Assembly: GCA_002179805.1 (NCBI GenBank)
Contig: NAVB01000217.1
Location: forward strand, 1 to 17,853
From: Acanthamoeba lenticulata
Lineage: Eukaryota; Discosea; Longamoebia; Acanthamoebidae
Direction: 5' to 3'
DNA: 17,853 nucleotides
How positions within the stretch are numbered: the first letter of the stretch is position 1; every line of letters begins with the position of its first letter. Below the pieces are notes generated by a model that worked only from the letters and a program-made list of their open reading frames with translations, did not search any database and was not told the DNA's origin. Position numbers and translations under genes: made by a program. Positions 1 to 7,622 of the stretch are shown in pieces.

Positions 1-527
1 TTTTACAAGGCTTACAAAATTTAAAAAACCAACTTGTACAACAAAAGAATGGGTTTAGCAAATCACCAAAAATGCAACACAAGTACAAAGTATGTTTTAA
101 TGCTAAAAAGAGAAAATGATTTGAAAAAACTGATTTTGAAGGAGGAAAAAATATATATAATTTTAAAAAACCAAATTTTATGTTTATGTAAATGTTTCAA
201 ACTTTTTTGCAAAATATTGGGACTTATTATGATCAATTTGGGTGATTTTTGTTTTTTTAATTTTAAAAAATTATATAATATATCATTACTTATCTTTGCA
301 AGGTTTTTTTGTAGTTATTTTGAATATTTGTTATGTTGTATCAACATGGTAAAAGCAAGATAAAATATTTTTTTTTTTTAAATCCAAACTTATATTTGTT
401 GCCTTCGAAGTAGTTTCGAGGTTGGTGCTATAATAATTCAATAATATTTTATTTTTATTACTTGACAAGAAGAAAAAGTTGATGATGTTTTAAAATTTAA
501 TGTGGATAAAAACTAAATCTATCAGCA
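1..527. other. A+T-rich block without a credible gene
   Basis: This stretch is dominated by A and T, with many short T and A runs, unlike the G+C-rich genes that follow. The only longer open frame (34-363, +) encodes a Lys/Ile/Leu/Phe/Cys-rich product of the kind expected from chance reading of A+T-rich DNA, and I see no domain in it. The composition changes abruptly at the tRNA-Pro gene at 528. It could be an ordinary intergenic spacer, a decayed mobile element next to a tRNA gene, or an organelle-derived insertion. The sequence alone does not decide. Confidence 0.6.
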
Positions 528-598
528 GGCGCCGTAGTTAAGTGGTAAAATTCTCGCTTAGGGTGCGAGAGGCCCCGGTTCGATTCCGGGCGGCGCCC
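528..598 (+). tRNA. tRNA-Pro (anticodon AGG)
   Basis: A full cloverleaf can be drawn. The acceptor stem is GGCGCCG (528-534) with CGGCGCC (591-597) and discriminator C598. The anticodon stem is CTCGC/GCGAG with loop TTAGGGT, giving anticodon AGG at 560-562. The T stem is CCCGG/CCGGG around TTCGATT (579-585). The anticodon arm resembles that of typical eukaryotic tRNA-Pro. No intron is present. A Pol III terminator follows directly. Confidence 0.95.
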
Positions 599-603
599 CA
601 TTC

Positions 604-608
604 TTTTT
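604..608 (+). terminator. Pol III terminator of tRNA-Pro
   Basis: A run of five T residues lies 6 nt after the tRNA-Pro 3' end, the usual Pol III stop signal. Confidence 0.75.
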
Positions 609-696
609 GCTCACCATAAAATATCAGGTTACCCACCTAGTCTTTGTCCTCATTCGCAATGCGCAACCAAGAAAATAGAAATCAAAACGATGAGCG

Positions 697-713
697 AAAA
701 AAAAGAAAAAAAA
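697..713 (-). terminator. Pol III terminator of tRNA-Ser
   Basis: Two runs of eight A on the + strand (697-704 and 706-713) read as T8-C-T8 on the minus strand. They start 14 nt beyond the 3' end of tRNA-Ser, giving a strong double Pol III stop. Confidence 0.7.
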
Positions 714-726
714 GCAAAGACCAAGT

Positions 727-808
727 CGACAACGGCAGGATTTGAACCTGCGCGGGGAGACCCCAGTAGATTTCGAGTCTACCGCCTTAACCACTCGGCC
801 ACGTTGTC
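727..808 (-). tRNA. tRNA-Ser (anticodon CGA)
   Basis: On the minus strand this is an 82-nt class II tRNA. The acceptor stem is GACAACG/CGTTGTC with discriminator G (727). The D arm contains GCCGAGTGGTTAAGG. The anticodon loop is CTCGAAA with anticodon CGA (complement of 773-775). A long variable arm built on a TGGGG/CCCC-type stem identifies Ser, and the T loop is TTCAAAT. No intron is seen. It decodes UCG, a codon used often in the G+C-rich genes nearby. Confidence 0.95.
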
Positions 809-874
809 CGCCTATCGATTATAAGGAAAATAATTGATCCATACATATGAGTGATCGGCAGAAAAACACACAGC

Positions 875-880
875 AAAAAA
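875..880 (-). terminator. Pol III terminator of tRNA-Asn
   Basis: Six A on the + strand (T6 on the minus strand) lie 4 nt beyond the tRNA-Asn 3' end. Confidence 0.7.
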
Positions 881-883
881 CAA

Positions 884-956
884 CTCCCCGGGCAGGGTTC
901 GAACCTGCGACCTCACGGTTAACAGCCGTGCGCTCTACCAACTAAGCTACCGAGGA
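884..956 (-). tRNA. tRNA-Asn (anticodon GTT)
   Basis: On the minus strand the acceptor stem is TCCTCGG/CCGGGGA (one T-G pair) with discriminator G (884). The D loop is AGTTGGTA. The anticodon stem is CACGG/CCGTG with loop CTGTTAA, giving anticodon GTT (complement of 921-923). The T arm is GCAGG-TTCGAAC-CCTGC. It is 73 nt long with no intron. The methyltransferase gene on the same strand ends 132 bp upstream of it. Confidence 0.95.
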
Positions 957-1088
957 CCTCTGTAAGAAGTAGTTGTCGTCTTAAAACGATCTCGGCCGCC
1001 AGCAGCTTCGCCAAGGTAATGAGGACTTGCTTTGTCCCAGATTCTTGTTGTCTCATGCAGAGCTAGTTCACATTTTTTGTGCGCGTTC

Positions 1089-2240
1089 TTATGGGCGCAG
1101 CCTGGCGCGGACAAGTGTGTGCCACCCAAGCTCTCGCTCCAGTTGTCGAAAGGTACTTTCGTCCACATCCTGATAAACAATGTTAATTAGAGCTGAATTG
1201 AGAGCTGCTTATGCGGACACACCTTCCAGTAGTCCTCCTTGACATAGCAATGTTGCTTGTACTGGTCTATCTTCCACGGGAATATGTGATCCTTACTCAT
1301 ATTGATGATTTCAAAGCCCTCCAACAAGTGTCGAACTTCGTCAAAAGTGTAGGTAAAAGTCACGGGGCAGCCTGTATAAAGCTTGTGAGCATGGAGAACT
1401 GTTGTGAAACTGCTGCCTATGTGAACCTGTCTGGGCTTCTGAGTAGCGGGCAATGAGTTGATCCATCTTGGAAAAGTCCCACTCCCCAGTCTCCTTCATG
1501 AGGAAGAAGAGCTTAAAGCTCACCTTGGAGTAGAGCATTATCCTGCCCATGGGAGAAATAAGACCTTGTGGCGTGAGATTTACATGGTTGTGGGGCAGGT
1601 TGCACCTCAACTCCCCGGTTGGCTTGAGCAACCGCCTGATGTGGTGCACGACTCGCTCAGGGTGGGGCGTGTGGTGGATCACCCCAAAGGACCACACGAG
1701 ATCAAACTGCGCCGTTCCTTCTGGCAGAACCTGCAGGTTGTGAGCTGACGGATGGAGGAGGTTGGGCGTGAACGTTACCTTATCAAGATCTTCGGCATTG
1801 GCGTGTAGGAAGGTAGCTTCCAGGCCGTAGACCTCAAAGCGCTTGCGCGCGAGCTCAAGACTGGCTCGCGACAGTTCGACCACAGTCAGCTCGGCACCGT
1901 GGCGGGCGAAGTTCACACTCTCTGTGCCCAGCCCGCATCCTATCTCCAGAACCCTAGTACATTACATAAGAATAACCGATGCTCAATGGTACTATTTTAA
2001 GGTCTAGTTGACGTACCTTTTACCCTTCCACTCGGAGAAGGAGGCGAAGGCAGGGATATGCGGCTCCACAAAGTACTTTCGACGCTCGACTTCGTCGAAG
2101 TAGACACGGCTCCCTCGTTGCGCCTGAGAGTGAAATAGATTGCAAGGCCGCTTGTCCCAGTACTCCTCCACCAGCTCGATAGGAACACAAGCAAAGTCGG
2201 CCTTGGGGAGGCCGTCCTCGAGCGGCTTGAATTCGTCCAT
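1089..2240 (-). CDS. Class I SAM-dependent methyltransferase, 6 exons
   Basis: Exons (minus strand): 2240-2017, 1953-1779, 1730-1606, 1542-1427, 1371-1223, 1169-1089. Joined they give 289 aa with all phases consistent. Introns are 48-63 nt and GT-AG. Residues 76-87 ([12 protein letters not shown]) are the SAM-binding glycine loop, ELS at 101-103 is the acidic end of strand 2, and [17 protein letters not shown] (142-158) is the usual motif II/III region. The opening part (EYWDKRPCN, then [17 protein letters not shown]) and the ending ELGWHTLV recall a bacterial-type methyltransferase family, recalled from memory. The substrate is unknown. The start is the first Met (MDEF) after a possible 5' intron ending at 2282. 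Longer N-termini from an ATG at 2533 cannot be excluded, because upstream donors do not give a clean phase. The introns at 1543-1605 and 1731-1778 are multiples of three without stops. Confidence 0.88.
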
Positions 2241-2742
2241 CCTTCTCTCTTGCGCTCGTCGCAGCGCCTTTTCTTTTTGTTCTACAACAACAAGGTTATT
2301 CCATAATAAGATTTTGGCGCGGGCGCAGCTCACGGGCACCTTAAGGAGTTGGAGGCGGCAAGGCGTTGGCTCAGGTGGCCATGGCGTCGTGTGCGGGCTC
2401 GAGAACGTGGAACGTGGCCGGCCAAAACTGCCGCGCTGAGCCCGCAAGTCGCTTGCGGGCTGGTGGCGTTTCCCGGAATTTGCGGGAAGAAGGCGGTGGC
2501 GAGTAGCGCGTTTGCTTCATCATCGTGGAGCACCAGCCGTCTCGGTCACCATCAGACGTTTCTTTGTTCCCCTTCCGCCGAGTTCTCTTCAAGACTTTGC
2601 AGTACAGACGAATCAGACTAACTCACGAGACAGAGGTGAAGTGCACTAGGGCCCCATGAGCACAAGCAACGCACTCTCAACAACTTACAGCAAACTGCTG
2701 CACAGCTTCATCCACCGCAAAGAAAAGAACAAAGACAAAGAC
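2241..2742. promoter_or_regulatory. Divergent intergenic region, methyltransferase / CBS gene
   Basis: About 500 bp separate the two divergent start codons. It is G+C-rich and should hold both promoters and 5' UTRs. On the plus side, GTGAAG at 2637 to TTACAG at 2690 has the form of a short 5'-UTR intron that would remove the out-competing ATG at 2656. On the minus side, an acceptor-like GTTGTAG precedes 2282. I see no clear TATA box. Promoter function is inferred from position only. Confidence 0.45.
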
Positions 2743-4276
2743 ATGGGCAACGTGGAGTCCAGGCCAGAGGGCGGCACGGCGATAGGGACGTGGCACACCA
2801 AGGCGCTCCCCGCCACGGTGGCAACTGCAGGCCAACTCGAGGCCGTGAAAAACCTCATTGAGAGCCGCACGCTGCAGAACGTGGTGAGGCTCGACAAGCC
2901 ACTCATATCTCTGGCCGCTACAGACGACCTGCACGAGTGCTTCAACCGTCTGGTGGAGTATGGCATCCACGGAGCGCCCGTCTACGAAGAGGTAGAAGTT
3001 GACAACGGGCTGGGCGGACGCCATAAGGTAAAGAAGTGGATCGGCCTGCTCGACTGGCGCGACTTTGTTCACTACGTCGTGGGATTCATCGATGGCACCA
3101 ACGTACGCTCGACATTCTCGCCTTGCTTTCTTGCACCTCTAGTAAACCTTCCACATCAGGCAAGCTCGTTAGTGGATCAGTCCGCCAGGAGCCTGGCCAT
3201 CGACCACCCGATGATGCCCGTCTTCGAGGATGTCTCTCTTCTGTCTCTACTTGCTGGTACTTCCTCCTCTCTTGTTATGCTGCTCCATCTAACAAACGTT
3301 TAAACGTTTAAACCTGGCAAAGGCTTTGGCCAACATGGCGTGCGTCGTCGGCCCGTCGTGGCCAAGGACGAACACGGGGAGCGTATCCTGGGCATGGTTT
3401 CGCAGCTCGACGTTATCCGCTGGCTTTCACAGCAGCGCAAGGAGCTCGCCCCGGCCTTCAGCTCTCTCTCCATCGAGCACGTCGTTGCGGTCTCACCTCT
3501 CCTCCTCCTCGTTCTTCGTCCTCCTTCTTCTTCTTGTTTCTTCGCTGACCTCTGGCCGTGTTTGTTCTCCAACAACAGAAGGAACAAACTGACCCACGCT
3601 TCAGCAAGCTGCGGCAGGTGTGTAGCGTCATGCGGGACACGCTGATGTCCGACGTCCTGCGGCTACTCGACCAATCCAGCCTCAACGGCGTCAGCGGTAC
3701 GTCGCTCGCTCCCTTGCTCCGACGAGGAGCTAGCGACTTGGGCTCATGCATGCTGACGTACGTTGCGGGGCCTCCGGCCAAACCTGGCAGTGGTGGACCA
3801 CGAGGGCAAGCTGGTGGCCAACATCAGCGTGAGCGATCTGCAGTACGTGGTGGAACGCGACCTCGATAACCTCTTCACCACCGTCGAGCATTTCCTCACG
3901 CGCGTGCCCCGGCGCCCCCTCATCACCTGCCCGCCCACCGCGACTCTTGTACGACCGCACCTCCGTTATTGGCCTTTCCTTCTTCAGGCGGCGTTCTCAT
4001 CATCGTCGTCGTCCTCGTTGGGCAGATGGAGGTCATCGACAAGCTGGCACAGTCGGGCGTGCACCGGATCTACGTCGTCAACCAAGGTGCTGCTTCTGCG
4101 TCGTCCTCGCTGAAGGTGGTGACGATGAGGTGATCTAACGAACCGATGGAACTGGATGGCGCTGTGCAGACGAGGAGCCCATGGCAGTGATCACGCTGAC
4201 GGACGTCATCAATGCGGTGATGCTGCTCGCCACCCACGACCCCGGCCTCCTGACCACCGACACCAGCGCCATGTGA
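2743..4276 (+). CDS. Four-CBS-domain protein, AMPK-gamma/SNF4-like, probably N-myristoylated
   Basis: Exons: 2743-3102, 3160-3256, 3323-3480, 3579-3696, 3791-3948, 4026-4086, 4170-4276. They sum to 352 aa plus stop, near the length of AMPK gamma-1. Four CBS units make two Bateman modules, at roughly 50-120, 135-190, 215-265 and 285-340. The fourth has SGVHRIYVV (His310, Arg311) and ITLTD (Asp329), matching in position the nucleotide-contacting His-Arg and Asp of AMPK gamma. The second has RRRPVV in place of His-Arg. I start at MGNVESR because it fits the N-myristoyltransferase signal (Gly2, Ser6). A longer start at 2656 would hide it, and that ATG may lie in a 5'-UTR intron. The third CBS unit is short at its core (NGVSVVDHEGK). 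The donor of the intron ending at 3578 is ambiguous (3481 or 3490). It could also be an SDS23-type or free-standing CBS energy sensor. Confidence 0.88.
3298..3313. repeat. Tandem GTTTAAAC palindromes in a CBS-gene intron
   Basis: The 8-bp palindrome GTTTAAAC occurs twice back to back inside the intron at 3257-3322. It lies 9-24 nt before the acceptor, so it overlaps the likely branch-point region. Such an A+T-rich 8-mer is rare in this G+C-rich setting. Confidence 0.8.
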
Positions 4277-4387
4277 GCGCGATCATCTCGTCCTTGATCC
4301 TGCGCACGTCTGTACAGAAGTGGCCACACCTTCCGCCACACCCTTTTCACTGCTCGATCACGGCACGGGGGCAAAACAAGAGCTTCG

Positions 4388-5586
4388 CTACTTGGCCAAG
4401 TGCGGTTGGTTGCACAGATAGGGAGGGAGGAACCCGTGCGCATGCTTGACCTCGTGTAGCCGTCGCCGGAGGCGCCTGGCGCGCTGGCGCCCGTCCTCGT
4501 CTTCTTCTTTTTCTTTGGAGACGAGCCTCCACCAAGCGTAGTTGGCGGCGTAGTACCGACGCCACAGCCCCGGATCGAGCGCGGCCTGCGGCATGGAGGA
4601 GGACGAGGACGAGGAGGCTCGGCGCTGGGCCGCGCGAGGCCGCATCTGGCGGACGAGACAACGCTCCACTCCAGCCTGGGTCTCCTCTCCTTGTGGTGGT
4701 CCCTCCAGGCTGGTCCAGGTGCGCAGCATGGGCCAGGCCAGGGCCTGCCATAGGGATGGACTGATCGACACCACGTTCCACTACATAAAGAGGAGGTGAG
4801 CACATGAAGTAGAAGACATGCCGAAGCGACCACTCAGTCTCGTACCTGCCGACAGACCAAGCCGGCACAGACCACGTCCTCGGCCGACAGATACGTGAAG
4901 ATGACCATCAACAGCTCTGGAGGGAGTGGAGCTGAGGGCAAGGATGGTGGATCTTGCGCCCTGCTAGCATCGGTGCAGCTGGCTCGCTGTCTGGCCTCCC
5001 ACACAGGGCGCATCTCCTCGACATCCACACGGTCGTCATCAGCGTTGCTATTGTACACGGGGTCGAGCTGATTGCGCTTGCCCATGAGCCTCAGGTAGAT
5101 GTCCCCAACAGACTGCTTTGGACTGACGGTCCGGTTAGTTCATGAAGCCATCAGCGACTCCTTCTTGGGGGGGGGGCAGTGGGTACAGGCGGGCGGAGGG
5201 TGTCCAGGTGATAACAACGTGTTTCATCTCGATCTTGTTGACACAGCACTCACAGCTGCGAGGGTGAAAGGAGACATCATAGCCTCGATAAGACTTGGTT
5301 TTCAACTTGTACTGTTCTGCCTGCAACCCAATGGCCCAGTGAGCTCAGCTCTTTGGGATAATGTAGAGAAAGAGAAGCGTGCCATTGTGTGGACGATCTT
5401 GCGAAGAAAGGCGTTTCGTGGAGCCAGGGTCAAGTGCTGTGCCCCTGGTTGGCGGTGCGGCCCTGTGGTCACCAATTCCCGTAACAACTGGTCTACACTA
5501 AACAGGAAGCTCGAGTGTGAGCGCAATGCACACTCGAGGAACTCTACTCCTCTGAACTGCTGCTGCTGTTGATGGTGGTGCTGCAT
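4388..5586 (-). CDS. F-box protein with R3H-like upstream region; frame break near 5327
   Basis: The well-supported part is 5122-4846 joined to 4780-4388 (intron 4781-4845). From the internal Met MGKRNQLD (5085), an acidic segment leads to an F-box at about residues 52-91 (LPPELLMVIFTYLSAEDVV, CRQWN, SPSLW). A Ser-rich tract, an aromatic LWRRYYAANYAWW segment and a basic tail follow, with the stop at 4388-4390. This suggests an SCF ubiquitin-ligase substrate adaptor. Upstream, a GT-AG intron (5123-5186, with a CTAAC branch point) joins an exon ending at 5187 in phase. Further upstream, 5586-5330 encodes an R3H-like region (RNAFLRKIVHTMARF, with Arg-x3-His) starting MQHHHQQQQQ. No canonical intron links this frame to the one beginning near 5326; one missing base would. 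It may be one gene with a frameshift or sequence error, or two genes. An R3H-F-box fusion is unproven. Confidence 0.6.
5510..5538. repeat. Perfect 10-bp inverted repeat, 9-nt loop
   Basis: CTCGAGTGTG (5510-5519) and CACACTCGAG (5529-5538) are exact reverse complements. They lie within the R3H-like coding segment. They could form a small hairpin in the RNA. No known element matches. Confidence 0.7.
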
Positions 5587-5683
5587 CCTCTGTTATGTGT
5601 GCTTCACTTCTTCTGCCTCTGTTTCAATTCAAAGCTTTCTTTTTGTCTTTACTCTCCGATTGGTCACTTTTGTTTCATTATTT
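5587..5683 (-). promoter_or_regulatory. Short promoter region of the F-box/R3H gene
   Basis: Only 97 bp separate the stop of the ABC gene from the ATG at 5586 on the same strand. The stretch is T-rich on the + strand. It carries one CCAAT box on the minus strand (complement of 5659-5663), about 73 bp before the ATG. Promoter role is inferred from position and this motif. Confidence 0.4.
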
Positions 5684-7255
5684 TTATGTTTTTTGTGAGC
5701 CAATCGAGCCGAGGACGAGCTCTCGATGGGGCTGGGATAAAAACGTACGCGCAAAGTCTGCCGCGTTGTATTGGAGGGGCGCCTCGAGGCCCACGCTGGC
5801 GAAGTAGGGCAACACGCCAGCGGCGCTGCCCGAGTAGACGATGTAGCCGCCCTCGGCCAGCAAGAGGACCTGGTTGAACCTGTTGTCGTTGGACATCGTG
5901 AAAACCATGACTTATTTTAATACGAATTTTGATTAAACAAATATTAAATATTAAATATTAAATTTGAAAAGCATCATGGGGCCGTAACGGTTTGGGGAAG
6001 AGACATACATCATGAACATGGCCGACGAGGGCTGGTGGATGGTGGTCACGACCGTGTGGCCGCTCTTGGCCAGCGTCTTGAGCGACACGATGAGGCCGAG
6101 CGATGTCGCGGCGTCGAGGCCCGATGTGGGCTCGTCGAGGAAGATCAGGGACGGGTTGCTCACGATCTCTGTCGCGATGTTGGTTCGCTTCCGCTCACCT
6201 CCCGACACACCTCTCTGCACCGTTCATGACCACCATGATCAGCGTCATCGTCTTCTCCATCACGAGGCCAGGCCGGAGAGCGAAATCTCGTCGACATGTG
6301 TGCTGGAAACGTACCACCCAACCACCGCCGACGATGGTGTTGGAGCAGCGCTGGAGGCCCAGCTCGGTGAGCACGTCTTCGACCTTCTCGCGCTTCTCCT
6401 TGAGGGACATCGACTTGGGCAGCTTGAGGTAGGCCGCGTCGGTGACGGTATCGCGCACGGTGATGCTCGGGAAGAAGATGTCGTCCTGCAGGACGTAGGC
6501 CATGCGGCGCTTGAACCGACGGCCGCGCACCTCCTCGCCATTGACCAGGACCTGGCCCGTCAGGTTGGACTTGATGCGCCGCGCCAGAACGTTGAGCAGC
6601 GTGGTCTGTGTTCACGCCAGGCCCGCCAAAGGCAACCCAGTGTGAGTAAGCGGCGGCCAAAAGAACGAAGCGGCCGCGGAATGGCGCCAAAAAGAAGAAC
6701 GAAAAGCGAAGGGGCAAGGTCCTGACCTTGCCGGAGCCGGTGGGTCCCATGATGGCAATGATCTCTCCGGCGCCCACCCGGCCGGAAATGTTGTTGAGGA
6801 TGGGCACCACCTGCAGACCACCAAGCGGGTGCGTGGTGAGGACCGTGGCTCAGAGCACAAGAAAGCGGAAACACGCCGTGTACCTTTTTTTTCTTGAGCA
6901 TGGTGGTGATCGAGGCGGGTATGGGCAGACGGAAGAGCAGCTTCAGAAGGAAGTTGGAGGGCGGTAGAGGGTAAACCACCGAGTAGTTGATGTTGCGCCA
7001 CTCGAGGTTGAGCTTGAGCTTGGGCGACTGCTTGGTGAACGGGACGGGCTGGTGGATCTTGGCATACTTGGACACGACGGCCGCTACGTCGGGGTCCACC
7101 GCGTCGTCATCGTAGGCCACCTCGCTGTCGAGTGCCTTGCCCTTCTCCGCGGCTATTTGCTCCTTGGCCAGCTGGTGCATCTGCACGCCATTGTTTTCCT
7201 CCTCATGCCCCAAGTCGGTGTCCGACGAGCTCGACGAGTGCTCCGAGTCGCTCAT
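5684..7255 (-). CDS. ABCG-type ABC ATPase domain, transmembrane domain missing
   Basis: Exons (minus strand): 7255-6884, 6810-6727, 6605-6315, 6214-6009, 5879-5684, giving 382 aa. The N-terminus is acidic and Ser-rich ([12 protein letters not shown]). The nucleotide-binding domain is intact: Walker A GPTGSGKT (146-153), Q-loop Gln192, signature VSGGERKR (252-259), Walker B IFLDEP (273-278), D-loop, and H-loop His309. [15 protein letters not shown] and the post-H-loop [14 protein letters not shown] are typical of White/ABCG transporters, which pump lipids or xenobiotics. Such half-transporters continue with about 300 aa of membrane domain. Here the frame instead ends 24 codons after NAADF, and the F-box gene starts 97 bp further on. 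A strong donor, GTACGT at 5748, sits at that point but no membrane-domain exon follows in the window. It may be a soluble ATPase, a truncated gene or a pseudogene. The intron at 5880-6008 is A+T-rich. Confidence 0.82.
5939..5959. repeat. Three tandem AAATATT heptamers
   Basis: Three exact copies of a 7-bp unit lie inside the A+T-rich intron 5880-6008 of the ABC gene. This is a simple microsatellite with no function implied. Confidence 0.85.
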
Positions 7256-7622
7256 CTCCTTGTGCGTACGCCTCGTGGCTAGCTTGTGCGGGAAGCTACG
7301 CAGCGCAGCTGTGTGCCGTGTGGCGTGAGACTCGGACAAATCAAACGTCTCAAGGGCAGTTTGGTTACATTGGCCATTCGTGGTACAACCGTCGGAAGTC
7401 CCCGCGCGGGCACTAGAGCATTGGTGGGGCCTTTTACACAACGCACAGCAAATATACTTCTAACCACCGAACGCGCTCACTTTCAGCTCTGGCGAATGGC
7501 CAGGTAAAGGCGGCCAGATCGCTCGGACTTTTTCCCTCTGCGCATCTTTCGCATGACTCTTCACAAACTGTCCTTTGCTGGAAAGAGTGAATTGCAAGAA
7601 AGAAAAGTAAAAGGGAAGGGAA
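7256..7622. promoter_or_regulatory. Divergent promoter region, ABC gene / DHX34
   Basis: About 367 bp lie between the two divergent start codons. Two ATTGG pentamers (7369-7373 and 7420-7424, CCAAT on the minus strand) and a purine-rich tract just before the DHX34 ATG are visible. The minus-strand frame continues upstream of 7255 to an ATG at 7441. That stretch looks non-coding in composition, so I place the start at MSDSE. Regulatory role is inferred from position. Confidence 0.4.

Noticed and set aside
34..363. Open frame of 109 codons on the + strand
   Set aside because: It lies wholly in A+T-rich DNA, has biased low-complexity composition, and shows no domain, likely promoter or splice support.
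2656..2742. Upstream in-frame ATG of the CBS gene
   Set aside because: It lies within a probable 5'-UTR intron (2637-2690) and would bury the clear MGNVESR start. It is kept only as an alternative.
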